NCBI GenBank assembly: GCA_000435675.1
Contig: FR895136.1
Span: forward strand, 4,458 to 68,457
Reading direction: 5' to 3'
Source of the DNA: Eggerthella sp. CAG:298
Lineage (GTDB): Bacteria > Actinomycetota > Coriobacteriia > Coriobacteriales > Eggerthellaceae
Length of the DNA stretch: 64,000 nt
Part shown: piece after piece, positions 1-8,827 of the stretch
How positions within the stretch are numbered: position 1 is the stretch's first letter
Layout of the letters: each line of letters starts with the position of its first letter
Program-made: the position numbers and the translations under genes
Notes under the pieces: generated by a model
The model's database searches: none
Told to the model about the DNA's origin: nothing
What the model saw: the letters and a program-made list of their open reading frames with translations, nothing else

Positions 1-1014
1 AACCTCTGCCAGCCACTCCTTCGCCGCCTCGGCCTTGATGACGAAATCGGCATTTTGGCGCACGGGGCCTTCGTCGTTCAGCACATAGCGCACGGGATAG
101 ACTTCTTTGCGCATCGCATCACCAAGAACGACCACCTCGCCGCGCACGCCCTTCGCCCATTGATCCCACGCTTGAGCATCGAGCGTGGAGACGCCGAAGA
201 GCGGCAGATCCAAACCAAGCGCGATCCCTTTTGCGGTTGCCGTGCAGATGCGCACACCCGTGAACGAGCCTGGGCCACGGCCGCAAGCCACACACGCAAG
301 CTCGCTCTTGGCCACCCCTGCGTCTTCGAGCGCGGCATCGATCTTCGCGATGAGCTTTGTGTTCGAAGCGCGGAATGCAGGCGTTTCACACGATGCGAGC
401 ACCTTGATCGTGGCGGTTTCACGCTCGAGCTTCCCCACGCCAACAGCGATGATCTCGTTGGCGGTATCGAAGGCAAGTATGTAGTTCTTTTGGGACACTG
501 CGTATCCTTCTCGCTTCACTCCGGGTGCTTGGCTGCTTGAATGCGCGGCAAACCACGCGTCGATAAGCTGCTGCGTCTCTTCGCTTGTCGTGTGCGCTTC
601 GATCGAACGCGCGTTATCCTCGCGCGTGGTGATCGAGATCCACAACGCTTGGGTAGGAATCTCCTCGGGGAACTTCGCGGCCCATTCGATGCAGCTCACC
701 CCATCGGCTTCGACATAGTCATAGAATGCGATGTCTTCAAGCTCGAGCGCATCTTCCAAGCGATACAGATCGAAGTGATAGAGCGGCAAACGGCCTTGAT
801 CATAGACGCTCATCACGTTGAACGTGGGTGACGTGACCGCTTCGCCAACGCCAAGTCCGCGCGCAAGCCCTTGGGTGAAGTGCGTTTTCCCTGCACCCAG
901 ATCGCCTTCGAGCGCGATCACCGTGCCGGGAACAACCACCTCGGCAAGGGCAGCTGCTATCCGCTGCGTCTCTTCAACATTTAAGGAAGTGATCTTGCGA
1001 TCCGCTAGCTCCAC
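1..1014 (-). CDS. tsaE-tsaB: TsaE-TsaB fusion (tRNA t6A37 synthesis), 3' end outside window
   Basis: One uninterrupted reading frame encodes a complete TsaE ATPase followed by the first ~166 residues of TsaB; the C-terminus runs off the left edge. TsaE is the ATPase and TsaB the dimerisation subunit of the bacterial threonylcarbamoyl-adenosine (t6A37) transferase complex TsaBDE. The TsaE part shows a P-loop (GDLGAGKTHFTQGL) and TSPTF; the TsaB part begins near position 498 (SQKNYILAFDTAN) and contains GRGPGSFTGVRIC. About 30 linker residues (including AHSSSQAPGVKREGYA) join them with no stop codon. The GTG at 1014 is preferred over the one at 1020 because AAGGAG sits five bases upstream of it. 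A second GTG at 498 is also preceded by AGAAGGA, so TsaB might additionally be made separately by internal initiation. The gene follows folD by 9 bp, last in a coaX-fhs-fchA-folD series. Domain identities are confident; a single polypeptide in vivo is inferred. Confidence 0.88.
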   Translation of the reverse strand, partial: MELADRKITSLNVEETQRIAAALAEVVVPGTVIALEGDLGAGKTHFTQGLARGLGVGEAVTSPTFNVMSVYDQGRLPLYHFDLYRLEDALELEDIAFYDYVEADGVSCIEWAAKFPEEIPTQALWISITTREDNARSIEAHTTSEETQQLIDAWFAAHSSSQAPGVKREGYAVSQKNYILAFDTANEIIAVGVGKLERETATIKVLASCETPAFRASNTKLIAKIDAALEDAGVAKSELACVACGRGPGSFTGVRICTATAKGIALGLDLPLFGVSTLDAQAWDQWAKGVRGEVVVLGDAMRKEVYPVRYVLNDEGPVRQNADFVIKAEAAKEWLAEV

Positions 1015-1023
1015 ACGCACTCC

Positions 1024-1878
1024 TTAGCGCGCGCTGCGCTCAGCAGAACGAACCGTGTGCTCCATGGTGCAAGAGGTAGTGACCGATCCGATCCCGCCAG
1101 GAACTGGTGTGATAGCTGCAACGATCGGCTCGACCGCCTCAAAATCGACATCGCCACACATGTGGCCTTCGGCATCGAAGTTGATGCCCACGTCGAGCAC
1201 GATCTGGCCTTCCGTGAAATATTCCGCACCGAACGCACGAGCACGCCCCGTTGCGCAGATGACGATATCCGCCTGACGCGTGACTTCGGCCAGATCGAGC
1301 GTTTTCGAATGGCAGATGGTCACGCTGGCATTGTGACGCAGAAGGATCATCGAAACCGGTTTGCCGATCACAAGCGAACGCCCCACCACCACAACGCGCT
1401 TGCCCTGAAGCGGAATAGCGTAATGATCGAGCACCTTAATGCAGGCCTCCGCCGTTGCAGGCGGCAAGGCATCGGGGTCATCGATGAAGATGCCACCAAG
1501 CGCCGCGACCGAAATGCCATCGACATCCTTATGAGGAACGAGCATATTGCAAAGCGCCTGCTCGTCCATGTATTCAGGAAGCGGACGGAACATCAAGCAA
1601 CCGTGAATGCTCGCGTCTTCGTTGATGTATCTGATATCTCCCGCTACCAGTTCAGGATCAACGTTTTCGGGGTAGTCGAACACCTGCACTGCAATATCGA
1701 GCGACTCGGCACGCTTGATGGCCATGCGCTCGTAACTGAGATCGTCAGGGTTCGCGCCAACGCGCACGATCGCGAGCTTGGGAACGATACCCTGCTGGCG
1801 CAGCAGTTCTACGCGCGGCTTAAGATCGGCCTCCATGGCTTCGACCACGGGTTTCGAACCGAGAATATGCGGGATCAT
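1024..1878 (-). CDS. folD: bifunctional methylene-THF dehydrogenase / methenyl-THF cyclohydrolase
   Basis: FolD interconverts 5,10-methylene-, 5,10-methenyl- and 10-formyl-tetrahydrofolate in the cytoplasm using NAD(P). The 284-residue length is normal. Visible signatures are VDGISVAALGGIF, the Rossmann segment GKRVVVVGRSLVIGKPVS followed by CHSKT, and the C-terminal PVPGGIGSVTTSC. An oddity is the active-site region: after the conserved Tyr (about residue 49) the Lys comes at +6 (SYERMAIKRA) instead of the usual Y-x3-K, as if two residues were inserted. The ATG overlaps the fchA stop by four bases (ATGA), so translation is probably coupled. Together with fhs and fchA it makes a full formate-to-methylene-THF route, useful for purine and serine synthesis or for folate-linked fermentation. 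Confidence 0.95.
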   Translation of the reverse strand: MIPHILGSKPVVEAMEADLKPRVELLRQQGIVPKLAIVRVGANPDDLSYERMAIKRAESLDIAVQVFDYPENVDPELVAGDIRYINEDASIHGCLMFRPLPEYMDEQALCNMLVPHKDVDGISVAALGGIFIDDPDALPPATAEACIKVLDHYAIPLQGKRVVVVGRSLVIGKPVSMILLRHNASVTICHSKTLDLAEVTRQADIVICATGRARAFGAEYFTEGQIVLDVGINFDAEGHMCGDVDFEAVEPIVAAITPVPGGIGSVTTSCTMEHTVRSAERSAR

Positions 1879-2492
1879 CGTTCAAGCTCCTTTACCACGG
1901 TTTCGTAGGCGCGATCGGCACGCATAGTGTATGCGTTGAGCAGGTTGCGCATCTCTTCTTGATACATGCTCGCGCGATCACGATCGGTCATAGAAGCGCA
2001 GTTGATCACCACATTGAGCGATGCTCCCTGCAATGCCGCCTTAGCGAAGAGTAGGCTGGCACCGGTATCGGAAAGCGCCATGCGCGAGCCTTTTTCCACG
2101 AGCACTTCTGCAAGCTCGATCACGTGCGCACAGGTTTGCATGATGGAAAGCGGCACATCGCATGCAGCGATGAGCGCCGTTTGCAGTGCCTCTTCTTTTG
2201 CCTGCTGTTCTTCAGGCGTTTCACGCGGCATGCCATACGCCGCTGCAAGCGGAGCGAAGGCATTCGCGTCTTCTTCAACAAGCTCGATCAGATGGTCGAT
2301 AAGCGCGCTCAGCTGGTCGCAACAGTCTTGAACTTCGTCCTGAACAGCGCTGTAGGCAGCCTTGCCTAGCGTAAGGTTGCACACCATAGAAGAGAGTGCT
2401 GCTGCAAGCGCGCCGCAATAGGCGCTCGCTCCCCCACCACCTGGCGTGGGAGCTTTGCTCGCCAGTTCGTCGATAAAAGTACGGTCGATCAT
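1875..2492 (-). CDS. fchA: formimidoyl-THF cyclodeaminase / methenyl-THF cyclohydrolase family protein
   Basis: This is a 205-residue member of the formiminotransferase-cyclodeaminase (FTCD_C) family. The start is taken at 2492 (MIDRTFIDELASKAPTPGGG), because the family begins with this segment; in-frame codons further upstream lie inside the fhs coding region. The PTPGGGGASAYCGALAAAL stretch is the family's N-terminal folate-site helix, and the rest is the helical bundle typical of FchA. The family either deaminates 5-formimino-THF to methenyl-THF (histidine or purine breakdown) or acts as methenyl-THF cyclohydrolase. Position between fhs and folD, with a 10-bp gap to fhs and a 4-bp overlap with folD, supports a role in the same folate C1 chain. 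Which of the two reactions dominates cannot be read from sequence. Confidence 0.85.
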   Translation of the reverse strand: MIDRTFIDELASKAPTPGGGGASAYCGALAAALSSMVCNLTLGKAAYSAVQDEVQDCCDQLSALIDHLIELVEEDANAFAPLAAAYGMPRETPEEQQAKEEALQTALIAACDVPLSIMQTCAHVIELAEVLVEKGSRMALSDTGASLLFAKAALQGASLNVVINCASMTDRDRASMYQEEMRNLLNAYTMRADRAYETVVKELER

Positions 2493-2502
2493 AGAAGCCG
2501 GC

Positions 2503-4170
2503 TTAGAACAGGCCGCTGATCTTGCCGGTCTCGTCCACATCGATACGCAGTGCCGCAGGCTCTTTCGGCAAGCCCGGCATCGTGAGCACATCACCCGTAA
2601 GAACGACCACGAAGCCTGCACCAGCAGAAACCTTCACCTGGCGCACCATGATGCGGAAATCCTTCGGCGCTCCGAGCTTGACTGGATCATCGGAAAAGCT
2701 GTACTGCGTCTTCGCCATGCAGACCGGATACTCGCCGAAACCGAGGCTTTCAAGCTTAGCGATCTCCTGCGCAGCTGCAGGCGTGAAGTCCACGCCATCG
2801 GCATGATAGACGCGCTTTGCGATCGCTTCGATCTTTTCAGCCAGACCCAGGCCATCGTCATAAGCAAAGGTGAGTTTGCTCGTTTCGTCGCACAGGCGCA
2901 CGACTTCTTCGGCGAGCTCAAGACCGCCTTCGCCGCCTTTCGCCCACACCTGAGAAAGCGCCACGTTCACGCCAAGCTCCTCGCAGCTTGAACGCACGAG
3001 ATCGATCTCGGCTTGCGTGTCGGTCGGGAATTCGTTGATCGCTACCACACACGGGAGGTTATAGACGTTGCGGATGTTGTCCACATGCTGCAGCAAGTTC
3101 GGCAAACCAGCCTTCAAGGCCTCGAGATTCTCTTCGTTCAGATCCGCCTTGGCCACGCCTCCATGATTCTTGAGCGCGCGCACCGTTGCTACCACAACCA
3201 CCGCATCAGGCTCGATGCCAGCTAAACGGCACTTGATGTCGAGGAACTTCTCTGCACCGAGATCGGCACCGAAGCCCGCTTCGGTCACGCAATAATCGCC
3301 GAGGGCGAGCGCCATGCGCGTTGCCATGATGGAATTGCAGCCATGCGCGATGTTCGCGAAGGGACCGCCATGCACGAAGGCAGGCGTGCCTTCGAGGGTT
3401 TGTACGAGATTGGGCTTGAGCGCATCTTTCAGCAGCGCCGCCATAGCGCCTTCTGCGCCGAGATCATGCGCCGTGACCGGTTCATCGTCGTAGGTGTAGG
3501 CCACCACGATCTTGCCCAAACGCTCCTTCAGATCGGTGATGGAAGTTGCAAGGCAGAAAATGGCCATGACCTCGGATGCGACCGTGATATCGAAGCCGTC
3601 TTCACGCGGCATGCCCGCCTTCGGGCCGCCAAGGCCGCACACGATGTTGCGCAACTGACGATCGTTCATGTCCACCACGCGCTTCCACGTGATGCGGCGC
3701 ACGTCGATGCCGAGTTCGTTGCCTTGCTGAATATGGTTATCGAGCATAGCTGCGAGCAGGTTGTTCGCAGCGCCGATAGCATGAAAATCGCCCGTGAAGT
3801 GCAGGTTGATGTCTTCCATGGGAATGACCTGGGCATATCCGCCACCTGCAGCGCCACCCTTCACGCCGAAGACGGGCCCGAGCGAGGGCTCGCGCAGCGC
3901 GACCACGGTATTCTTGCCCATCTTGGAAAGTGCATCGGCAAGACCTACCGTTGTGGTGGTCTTACCTTCGCCAGCTGGCGTGGGATTGATCGCCGTGACC
4001 AGAATGAGCTTGCCCGGCTGATAGTCCTTATCGCGAAGGAGATTGTAGTCGACCTTCGCCTTCGTGCGTCCATAGCACTCGAGGTATTCGCTCGCCACAC
4101 CCGCTTTCTCTGCAACGGCGGAAATGTCGAGCGGCTGAGCCGCCTGGGCGATTTCAATATCGGTTAGCAC
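2503..4170 (-). CDS. fhs: formate--tetrahydrofolate ligase
   Basis: Formyl-THF synthetase makes 10-formyl-THF from formate, THF and ATP, the entry step of the methyl branch of the Wood-Ljungdahl pathway and a general C1 source. The 555 residues match the usual length of about 555-560. The nucleotide-binding P-loop [14 protein letters not shown] lies at residues 63-76, followed by family segments [20 protein letters not shown] and [15 protein letters not shown]. The start is GTG at 4170, preceded by GAGGGG at a seven-base spacing. It lies 27 bp downstream of coaX and 10 bp upstream of fchA on the same strand, so co-transcription of coaX-fhs-fchA-folD-tsaEB is likely. No carbon monoxide dehydrogenase or methylene-THF reductase genes lie in the window, so full acetogenesis cannot be claimed. 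Confidence 0.97.
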   Translation of the reverse strand: MLTDIEIAQAAQPLDISAVAEKAGVASEYLECYGRTKAKVDYNLLRDKDYQPGKLILVTAINPTPAGEGKTTTTVGLADALSKMGKNTVVALREPSLGPVFGVKGGAAGGGYAQVIPMEDINLHFTGDFHAIGAANNLLAAMLDNHIQQGNELGIDVRRITWKRVVDMNDRQLRNIVCGLGGPKAGMPREDGFDITVASEVMAIFCLATSITDLKERLGKIVVAYTYDDEPVTAHDLGAEGAMAALLKDALKPNLVQTLEGTPAFVHGGPFANIAHGCNSIMATRMALALGDYCVTEAGFGADLGAEKFLDIKCRLAGIEPDAVVVVATVRALKNHGGVAKADLNEENLEALKAGLPNLLQHVDNIRNVYNLPCVVAINEFPTDTQAEIDLVRSSCEELGVNVALSQVWAKGGEGGLELAEEVVRLCDETSKLTFAYDDGLGLAEKIEAIAKRVYHADGVDFTPAAAQEIAKLESLGFGEYPVCMAKTQYSFSDDPVKLGAPKDFRIMVRQVKVSAGAGFVVVLTGDVLTMPGLPKEPAALRIDVDETGKISGLF

Positions 4171-4197
4171 GTCGGGTCCCCTCTTTCTCTTTAGGCT

Positions 4198-4983
4198 CTA
4201 GCGCTGATTATCGCACTTTTTCAACTCGTTATAGATCAGGCGAAGCCCCTGTAAGGTTAGCTCCACATCCACTTCGGTGATCGTATGCGAAAGCGGTGCG
4301 ATACGGTGCGCGAGACCGCCCGTTGCCACCACTTTGGTCTTATAGCCGAGTTCTGCTTGAATGCGCTCGACCAGCCCATCGACGCGGGCCGCTTCGCCGC
4401 TCACCACGCCAATCTGGATGGCCTCGGATGAATCGCGGCCGATCGCCACGCCCGGGTCCTCCAATTCGACCGCACGTAAAAGCGCCGCGCGCGACATGAG
4501 TGAGCGCATCGAAGATTCCACGCCGGGAGCGATAACGCCGCCTACGAACACGCCATCCTTGTCGATGACCTCCATGTTCGTTGCGGTGCCGAAATCAACG
4601 ACCACGACCGGCGCGCCGAAGATGGCCTTCGCTGCGACCGCATCAGCCACACGATCGGCGCCAAGTTCGATAAACGAAGTCTTGTCGATGTTCAGCAAGT
4701 GAGCGCAACTGCGCGCCGAGACCACCTGGGGCGCAACCCCGAAGGAGCGTTCGCACGCCTTTTCCCAATTGTGCGTGAGCGCCGGCACCACCGAACAGAG
4801 GATGGCGCCCTTGATCACGCCAGCATCGATCTCTTCGGCACTGAGCAGCGCACGAAGCTTGATGCGCAGTTCATCGCTCGTGTATTCAACGTTAGTGGCA
4901 AGGCGCCACATATGGATCAAACGATCTTGATCATAGATTCCCAAAACGGTGTGGGTATTGCCGATATCAACCACTAAAAGCAT
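4198..4983 (-). CDS. coaX: type III pantothenate kinase
   Basis: CoaX phosphorylates pantothenate, the first committed step of coenzyme A synthesis. The 261-residue protein shows the ASKHA-fold phosphate motif VDIGNTHTVLGIYD at the N-terminus, then ELGADRVADAVAA, the adenosine-binding DFGTATNMEVID and GGVIAPGVESSMRSL, all diagnostic of the CoaX family rather than CoaA. ATG at 4983 follows GGGAAGG. It is the first gene of a minus-strand series leading into the folate genes and is divergent from the response regulator at 5139; the roughly 155 bp between them is AT-rich and must hold both promoters. Confidence 0.95.
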   Translation of the reverse strand: MLLVVDIGNTHTVLGIYDQDRLIHMWRLATNVEYTSDELRIKLRALLSAEEIDAGVIKGAILCSVVPALTHNWEKACERSFGVAPQVVSARSCAHLLNIDKTSFIELGADRVADAVAAKAIFGAPVVVVDFGTATNMEVIDKDGVFVGGVIAPGVESSMRSLMSRAALLRAVELEDPGVAIGRDSSEAIQIGVVSGEAARVDGLVERIQAELGYKTKVVATGGLAHRIAPLSHTITEVDVELTLQGLRLIYNELKKCDNQR

Positions 4984-5138
4984 CGCGAAGTACCTTCCCA
5001 GGCCTACTATTTTTTAAAAACGCTCGGCGATTATGTACAGTAAATCGTAAAACGAATGCTACCATATTGCATAAGGGGAAATCACTTTATCAGCACGCGC
5101 TTGATAAAAGTTTTAACAGATATTGAGAGGGATTAGCT

Positions 5139-5828
5139 ATGGATCATACTCCTGCGCGCATTCTTGTCGTTGACGACGAACCATCTATCACCGAATTCGT
5201 TAGCTATGCTCTGCAGAAGGAAAACTACACGGTCGATACTGCTGGCGACGGTGAACAAGCACTCACGCTCATCGAGCAGAAACCCTACGATCTCTATATT
5301 CTCGACATCATGCTTCCGGGCATCGATGGCTATGAACTCTGCCGTCGTATTCGCGCCTCTTATGACACGCCTATCCTGTTCTTGAGCGCGCGCGATGGCG
5401 AAGTGAACAAGATCATCGGCCTTGAGCTGGGCGCAGACGACTATCTGGCTAAACCTTTCGGCATCCGCGAGCTTATCGCACGCACACGTGCGCTGCTCCG
5501 TCGTTCGCAGGCTACCAATTCCACCAGCGCTGAGGTCAGCGCAAGCGGCATCGCGCTTGACGACGACGCACACACCGCCACAGGCGAACATGGCCCGATC
5601 GATCTTACGCCGCGCGAGTTCGAGCTCATGAGCTATCTCATGCACAACGCTGGCAAGGTCGTCTCCCGTGAAGACCTGCTGCGCGAAGCCTGGGGCTGGG
5701 AGTTCATCACGGAAACGAAGACGGTCGATACGCACATCAAGCGTCTTCGCGACAAGATCGAAGCTGCTGGCTACAATCCGCAAGTCGTCGAAACCGTACG
5801 TGGTTACGGTTATCGCTTCAAAAAATAG
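5139..5828 (+). CDS. OmpR/PhoB-family response regulator
   Basis: This 229-residue DNA-binding response regulator has an N-terminal receiver domain (ILVVDDEPSI acidic pocket; phospho-acceptor Asp56 in YILDIMLPG; the conserved Lys in LAKPF) and a C-terminal winged-helix domain from about residue 135 to the end (LTPREFELMSYL ... VDTHIKRLRDKIE ... VRGYGYRF). ATG at 5139 is preceded by GAGAGG. The histidine kinase gene begins 15 bp after its stop, so the pair forms an operon. Target genes are unknown; the neighbours on both sides are on the opposite strand or separated by a repeat element. Confidence 0.93.
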   Translation: MDHTPARILVVDDEPSITEFVSYALQKENYTVDTAGDGEQALTLIEQKPYDLYILDIMLPGIDGYELCRRIRASYDTPILFLSARDGEVNKIIGLELGADDYLAKPFGIRELIARTRALLRRSQATNSTSAEVSASGIALDDDAHTATGEHGPIDLTPREFELMSYLMHNAGKVVSREDLLREAWGWEFITETKTVDTHIKRLRDKIEAAGYNPQVVETVRGYGYRFKK

Positions 5829-5843
5829 CCTGGCGAAGCTTCG

Positions 5844-6866
5844 ATGAGGCTCGCAACGCACGTCGCATTCACGACGACTCTTCTTTCTGCCCTAAGCTGC
5901 TCGATCATCTGCATCTGCGGCATTCACTTCTTCCATGCCTCAGAGTGGATCTTGCTCCTTATCATCCCGGTCAGCTGTATCGCCTTCTTCTTGAGTCTTG
6001 CCATCGCTCATTTCACAAGCAAGCCCTTCCGCGAACTTGCCCAGAGTCTCAAACGCTACCATGAAGGCGATTACAACATCTCGTTCAAGATCAACCACGG
6101 TATCTATGAGAGCGAAGAGCTTTCGCACGATATCGAGGATCTGATCGACACCGCGGAATCCCACAAGGACGAGATCGCGATATTGCGTCACCGTGAAGGT
6201 GAATTCATCTCGGACGTGGCTCATGAATTCCGCACACCCCTAACGGCGATCAGCGGTAATGCTGAGCTTATGATGGATCCCGACATGCCGCTCTCCATGC
6301 GCCAGCACTTCTTGCAGATCACGCTTTCTGAGGCGGAACGCTTGAACAACCTCGTGAACGATCTCATCTCGTTGCGTCATATCCAAGAAGACTCCCCCAC
6401 CACCATAGAGCGCGTGAACATCCGCCAGATCGCTGAGGAAGTTGGCGAGATCTTGAGCGCGAACTTCCAAAAGAAAGACATCGAGTTCTCCATCGATGGC
6501 GAAGCGCCCGATATCCTCATCGACCCTGCTCGTTTGAAGCAGGCAATCATCAACCTCACTGATAATGCCTGCAAGCACGTGCCCGAAGGAGGCAGCGTGA
6601 AGATCATGCTTTCTGGCGTCGATGATAAATCCATCATCGCCGTGAAGGATAACGGTGTGGGCTTCGGCGACATCAACCCGTCGCTTCTATTCAAGCGCTT
6701 CTACCGCACCGACTTCTCACGCTCGCGTGTGAAGGGCGGATCGGGGCTCGGTCTTTCGATCGTGCAGGCCATCGTCGAAGGCAACGATGGCAACATCACC
6801 GCGTTCAACGATCCCGAAGGTGGTGCCGTGTTCCTCATAGCCTTCCCTTCTGTTATCGATCGATAG
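5844..6866 (+). CDS. sensor histidine kinase with minimal external loop
   Basis: This 340-residue membrane histidine kinase is the partner of the preceding regulator. Two transmembrane helices (about 8-29 and 35-57) are separated by only about five residues (HASEW), so there is essentially no extracytoplasmic sensor domain. A HAMP-like segment follows, then the dimerisation box with phospho-His127 (FISDVAHEFRTPLTAISG), the N box (IINLTDNACKHVPEGG), G1 (VKDNGVGFGD) and G2 (GSGLGLSIVQAIVEG). This layout matches intramembrane-sensing kinases, which usually detect signals within the membrane or rely on an accessory membrane protein; that functional reading is inference. The upstream ribosome site is weak, suggesting coupling to the response regulator. 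Confidence 0.92.
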   Translation: MRLATHVAFTTTLLSALSCSIICICGIHFFHASEWILLLIIPVSCIAFFLSLAIAHFTSKPFRELAQSLKRYHEGDYNISFKINHGIYESEELSHDIEDLIDTAESHKDEIAILRHREGEFISDVAHEFRTPLTAISGNAELMMDPDMPLSMRQHFLQITLSEAERLNNLVNDLISLRHIQEDSPTTIERVNIRQIAEEVGEILSANFQKKDIEFSIDGEAPDILIDPARLKQAIINLTDNACKHVPEGGSVKIMLSGVDDKSIIAVKDNGVGFGDINPSLLFKRFYRTDFSRSRVKGGSGLGLSIVQAIVEGNDGNITAFNDPEGGAVFLIAFPSVIDR

Positions 6867-6939
6867 AGCTCTCTTGCCTATCTGCATTAGCAGAGAAGTA
6901 AGGTACGAGGTTCCTCGCTCGTTGCCACAAGGGACTTAC

Positions 6940-7082
6940 GCCTGAGGGGTGGTTGGGTCGACTCGCTTTCGTTGCTCGATAGCCTGCAATATCTTGCAGG
7001 CTATCTCGTGCACTGCGCTCCTTCGAACAGCCTATTACTATTTACAAGTGCGGACTCAGAGTCGTCCAACCACCCCACAGGC
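6940..7082. repeat. foldback repeat element, family F copy 1
   Basis: This 143-bp intergenic element has inverted ends of about 25 bp (6940-6964 and 7059-7082; left arm rich in GGGGTGGTTGG, right arm in CCAACCACCCC). Inside is a perfect hairpin with 12-bp arms, GATAGCCTGCAA and TTGCAGGCTATC (6978-7005, 4-nt loop), preceded by TGCTC. A 58-nt segment that starts TCGTGC and ends AGAGTC (7006-7063) follows. The element at 16331-16604 has the same order and the identical 58-nt length. Just upstream, 6905-6926 (ACGAGGTTCCTCGCTCG...) also resembles 16549-16570. No coding capacity is seen. The rest of the 6867-7201 gap holds only this element and a terminator. Confidence 0.8.
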
Positions 7083-7120
7083 TCCGCCCCTTATGACAAC
7101 AGGCTCGATCAACGACAAGC

Positions 7121-7155
7121 AAAAGCCCCGCCCGAACAGATCGGACGAGGCTTTT
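7121..7155 (-). terminator. Rho-independent terminator
   Basis: The inverted repeat AAAAGCC...CCGA / TCGG...GGCTTTT forms a stem read on the minus strand just after the DUF5692-like gene and is followed there by TTTTGCTTG. Confidence 0.75.
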
Positions 7156-7201
7156 GGGACACGAATCGCAGGTAATTGTGCGCTGTGTTTTAGGTGCGCG
7201 G

Positions 7202-8338
7202 CTATTCCCGCTTGATCGTCTCGGTTGCCTCTTGACCGTTCTTATCAACAGCCACATAGACGAAGCCTGGCTTACCCTCAACAGGGAGCTCGTTATACGC
7301 GACCATCTCAGCGATCTCTGCAGCAGTTGCGCTCTTCGGCTCAGTAGCCAGCAGGTAATCGGTGGAAGCACGGCGAGCCATTGCCTCGCGGAAGTCCTTG
7401 GTGCCCACGAACACTTCCTGCTTGTAAGGATTGACCTTGAGCTTCTTCGAGCGGTAGATGATGTAGGAAAGCGCTGCAATATTAGCGATGAGCGCGATCG
7501 AAGCCACCACGGTGTTCACCGCCGGATTGTTCACCGACTGAACTGCGAAGATCGAGTCGTTCGCGAACATCGGGCAAACCTGGCAGAACATGCACCACAT
7601 CGAAAGTGTGAACGCGCGGTTCTGGATCCATCCGCCTTTGTTCCACCAGAGGCCTGCAATGGTAGGCGCGAGCAGAAGCGCGATGCCGCAATACCAAGAG
7701 TGAGTCGGCAGGCAGTTGTAGGTGTAGCAGAAGTTCCAGAGGTCATAAGCGATGATGAAGACCCACGTCATATCGGGCCACAGCATATCCTGGCGCTTCT
7801 TTGAGATATAGATACCGAACCAACCGGTCATGCACAGAATGTTCAGCAAACCGGCGCAGCCATTCAGTACGTTATGGATGCCACCGTTCAGAAGCACGCC
7901 CTCATCAGTTACGAAGCTGGAATCCCATGCCACGATCGCGCTCTCGAAATCACTTGCGACCGCAATGAGGATATTGATCGCAACGATAACGAACGGGAAT
8001 GCCTTGAACCAATGTGAGCGGCCAATCTTGCCCCAGCTGTACTTCAGCATCATGAAGCCGATACAGCCTGCGGTTGCCGCATAGACCTTAGCGTAATGGA
8101 ACCAACCACCCATCGTTTGATATGTTGGGTTATTGAGCGCCCATTCAGCCCCCATGGCGGCTCCGATCTCGACCACCACGCAATAGACGGTCATCGCCGC
8201 ACATACTCCAATGAACATGAAGATGCCGCCTGCCTTGGTGCGTCTCGCGAACTCATTGAGCAAGATAAGTGCGCCAAGCACCATGAACAAACCGAGCCAC
8301 TGAAAACCCGCATTCGCTCCATAGACATCGAATAACAT
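7202..8338 (-). CDS. DUF5692-like polytopic membrane protein
   Basis: This 378-residue integral membrane protein has roughly nine or ten hydrophobic helices and a hydrophilic C-terminal tail of about 70 residues. The start at 8338 is chosen because AAGGAGG lies directly upstream. Recognisable segments include ILLNEFARRTKAGG near the N-terminus and AYDLWNFCYTYNCLPTHSWY in the middle, which I recall as typical of the uncharacterised DUF5692 family; the match is from memory, not a search. A Cys-rich stretch (MWCMFCQVCPMF) lies in a later helix. It follows the CoA-transferase genes but is separated by a strong terminator and a gap of almost 500 bp, so it is probably a separate transcript. A transport role for the acid used by the cluster is possible but unproven. 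Confidence 0.7.
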   Translation of the reverse strand: MLFDVYGANAGFQWLGLFMVLGALILLNEFARRTKAGGIFMFIGVCAAMTVYCVVVEIGAAMGAEWALNNPTYQTMGGWFHYAKVYAATAGCIGFMMLKYSWGKIGRSHWFKAFPFVIVAINILIAVASDFESAIVAWDSSFVTDEGVLLNGGIHNVLNGCAGLLNILCMTGWFGIYISKKRQDMLWPDMTWVFIIAYDLWNFCYTYNCLPTHSWYCGIALLLAPTIAGLWWNKGGWIQNRAFTLSMWCMFCQVCPMFANDSIFAVQSVNNPAVNTVVASIALIANIAALSYIIYRSKKLKVNPYKQEVFVGTKDFREAMARRASTDYLLATEPKSATAAEIAEMVAYNELPVEGKPGFVYVAVDKNGQEATETIKRE

Positions 8339-8756
8339 TTTCCCCTCCTTCTTTCCTTTGCCAATCGATATCAAGTATCTGACCAATGCGCTGAATATCC
8401 GCCTTTGACACAGACCAAAACATTTGCCCAGATAGTTGATGGTTTTTCAAGAAAACCCATAGCCAGAATATGGCAACGATCGAGGTCAAACAACGAGGTG
8501 GACAACACTGCGAAAATGTCGTTACCTTTGTCAGTAACTTGTAACTTCAAATGATGAAAATGCTCTTGCATTACGTGGCAGTTTGGAGTAAATAAGCAGG
8601 ATTTACCCTACATGACATGGGGTTTTGTTGAGTTCTATTCAGACAGAGAAGCGCACGACCCGCTAGCACTCTTGCCATTTTTTGCTCAGCCAATCCCGAC
8701 AGCGACGAATAGGCACACCTTGGTCACCGCAAGAGGATAAATGATGTCCTGCACAT
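8339..8756. other. intergenic region without recognisable gene
   Basis: About 420 bp between the DUF5692-like gene and the CoA-transferase terminator. It holds no convincing reading frame, tRNA or tandem repeat. It must contain the promoter of the DUF5692-like gene, but I see no clear paired -35/-10 boxes. The minus-strand AAGGAGG at its left end is that gene's ribosome site. Confidence 0.6.
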
Positions 8757-8790
8757 ATAAAAGAACGCCGGCATTACGCCGGCGTTCTTC
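8757..8790 (-). terminator. strong Rho-independent terminator of the CoA-transferase operon
   Basis: A perfect 12-bp stem AAGAACGCCGGC / GCCGGCGTTCTT with a 5-nt loop (8761-8789) runs into TTTTAT on the minus strand, 38 bp after the stop of the 8828 gene. Confidence 0.9.
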
Positions 8791-8827
8791 TAGGAAGGAA
8801 AGATTTCCCAAAGGTTAGATCGTGGCC

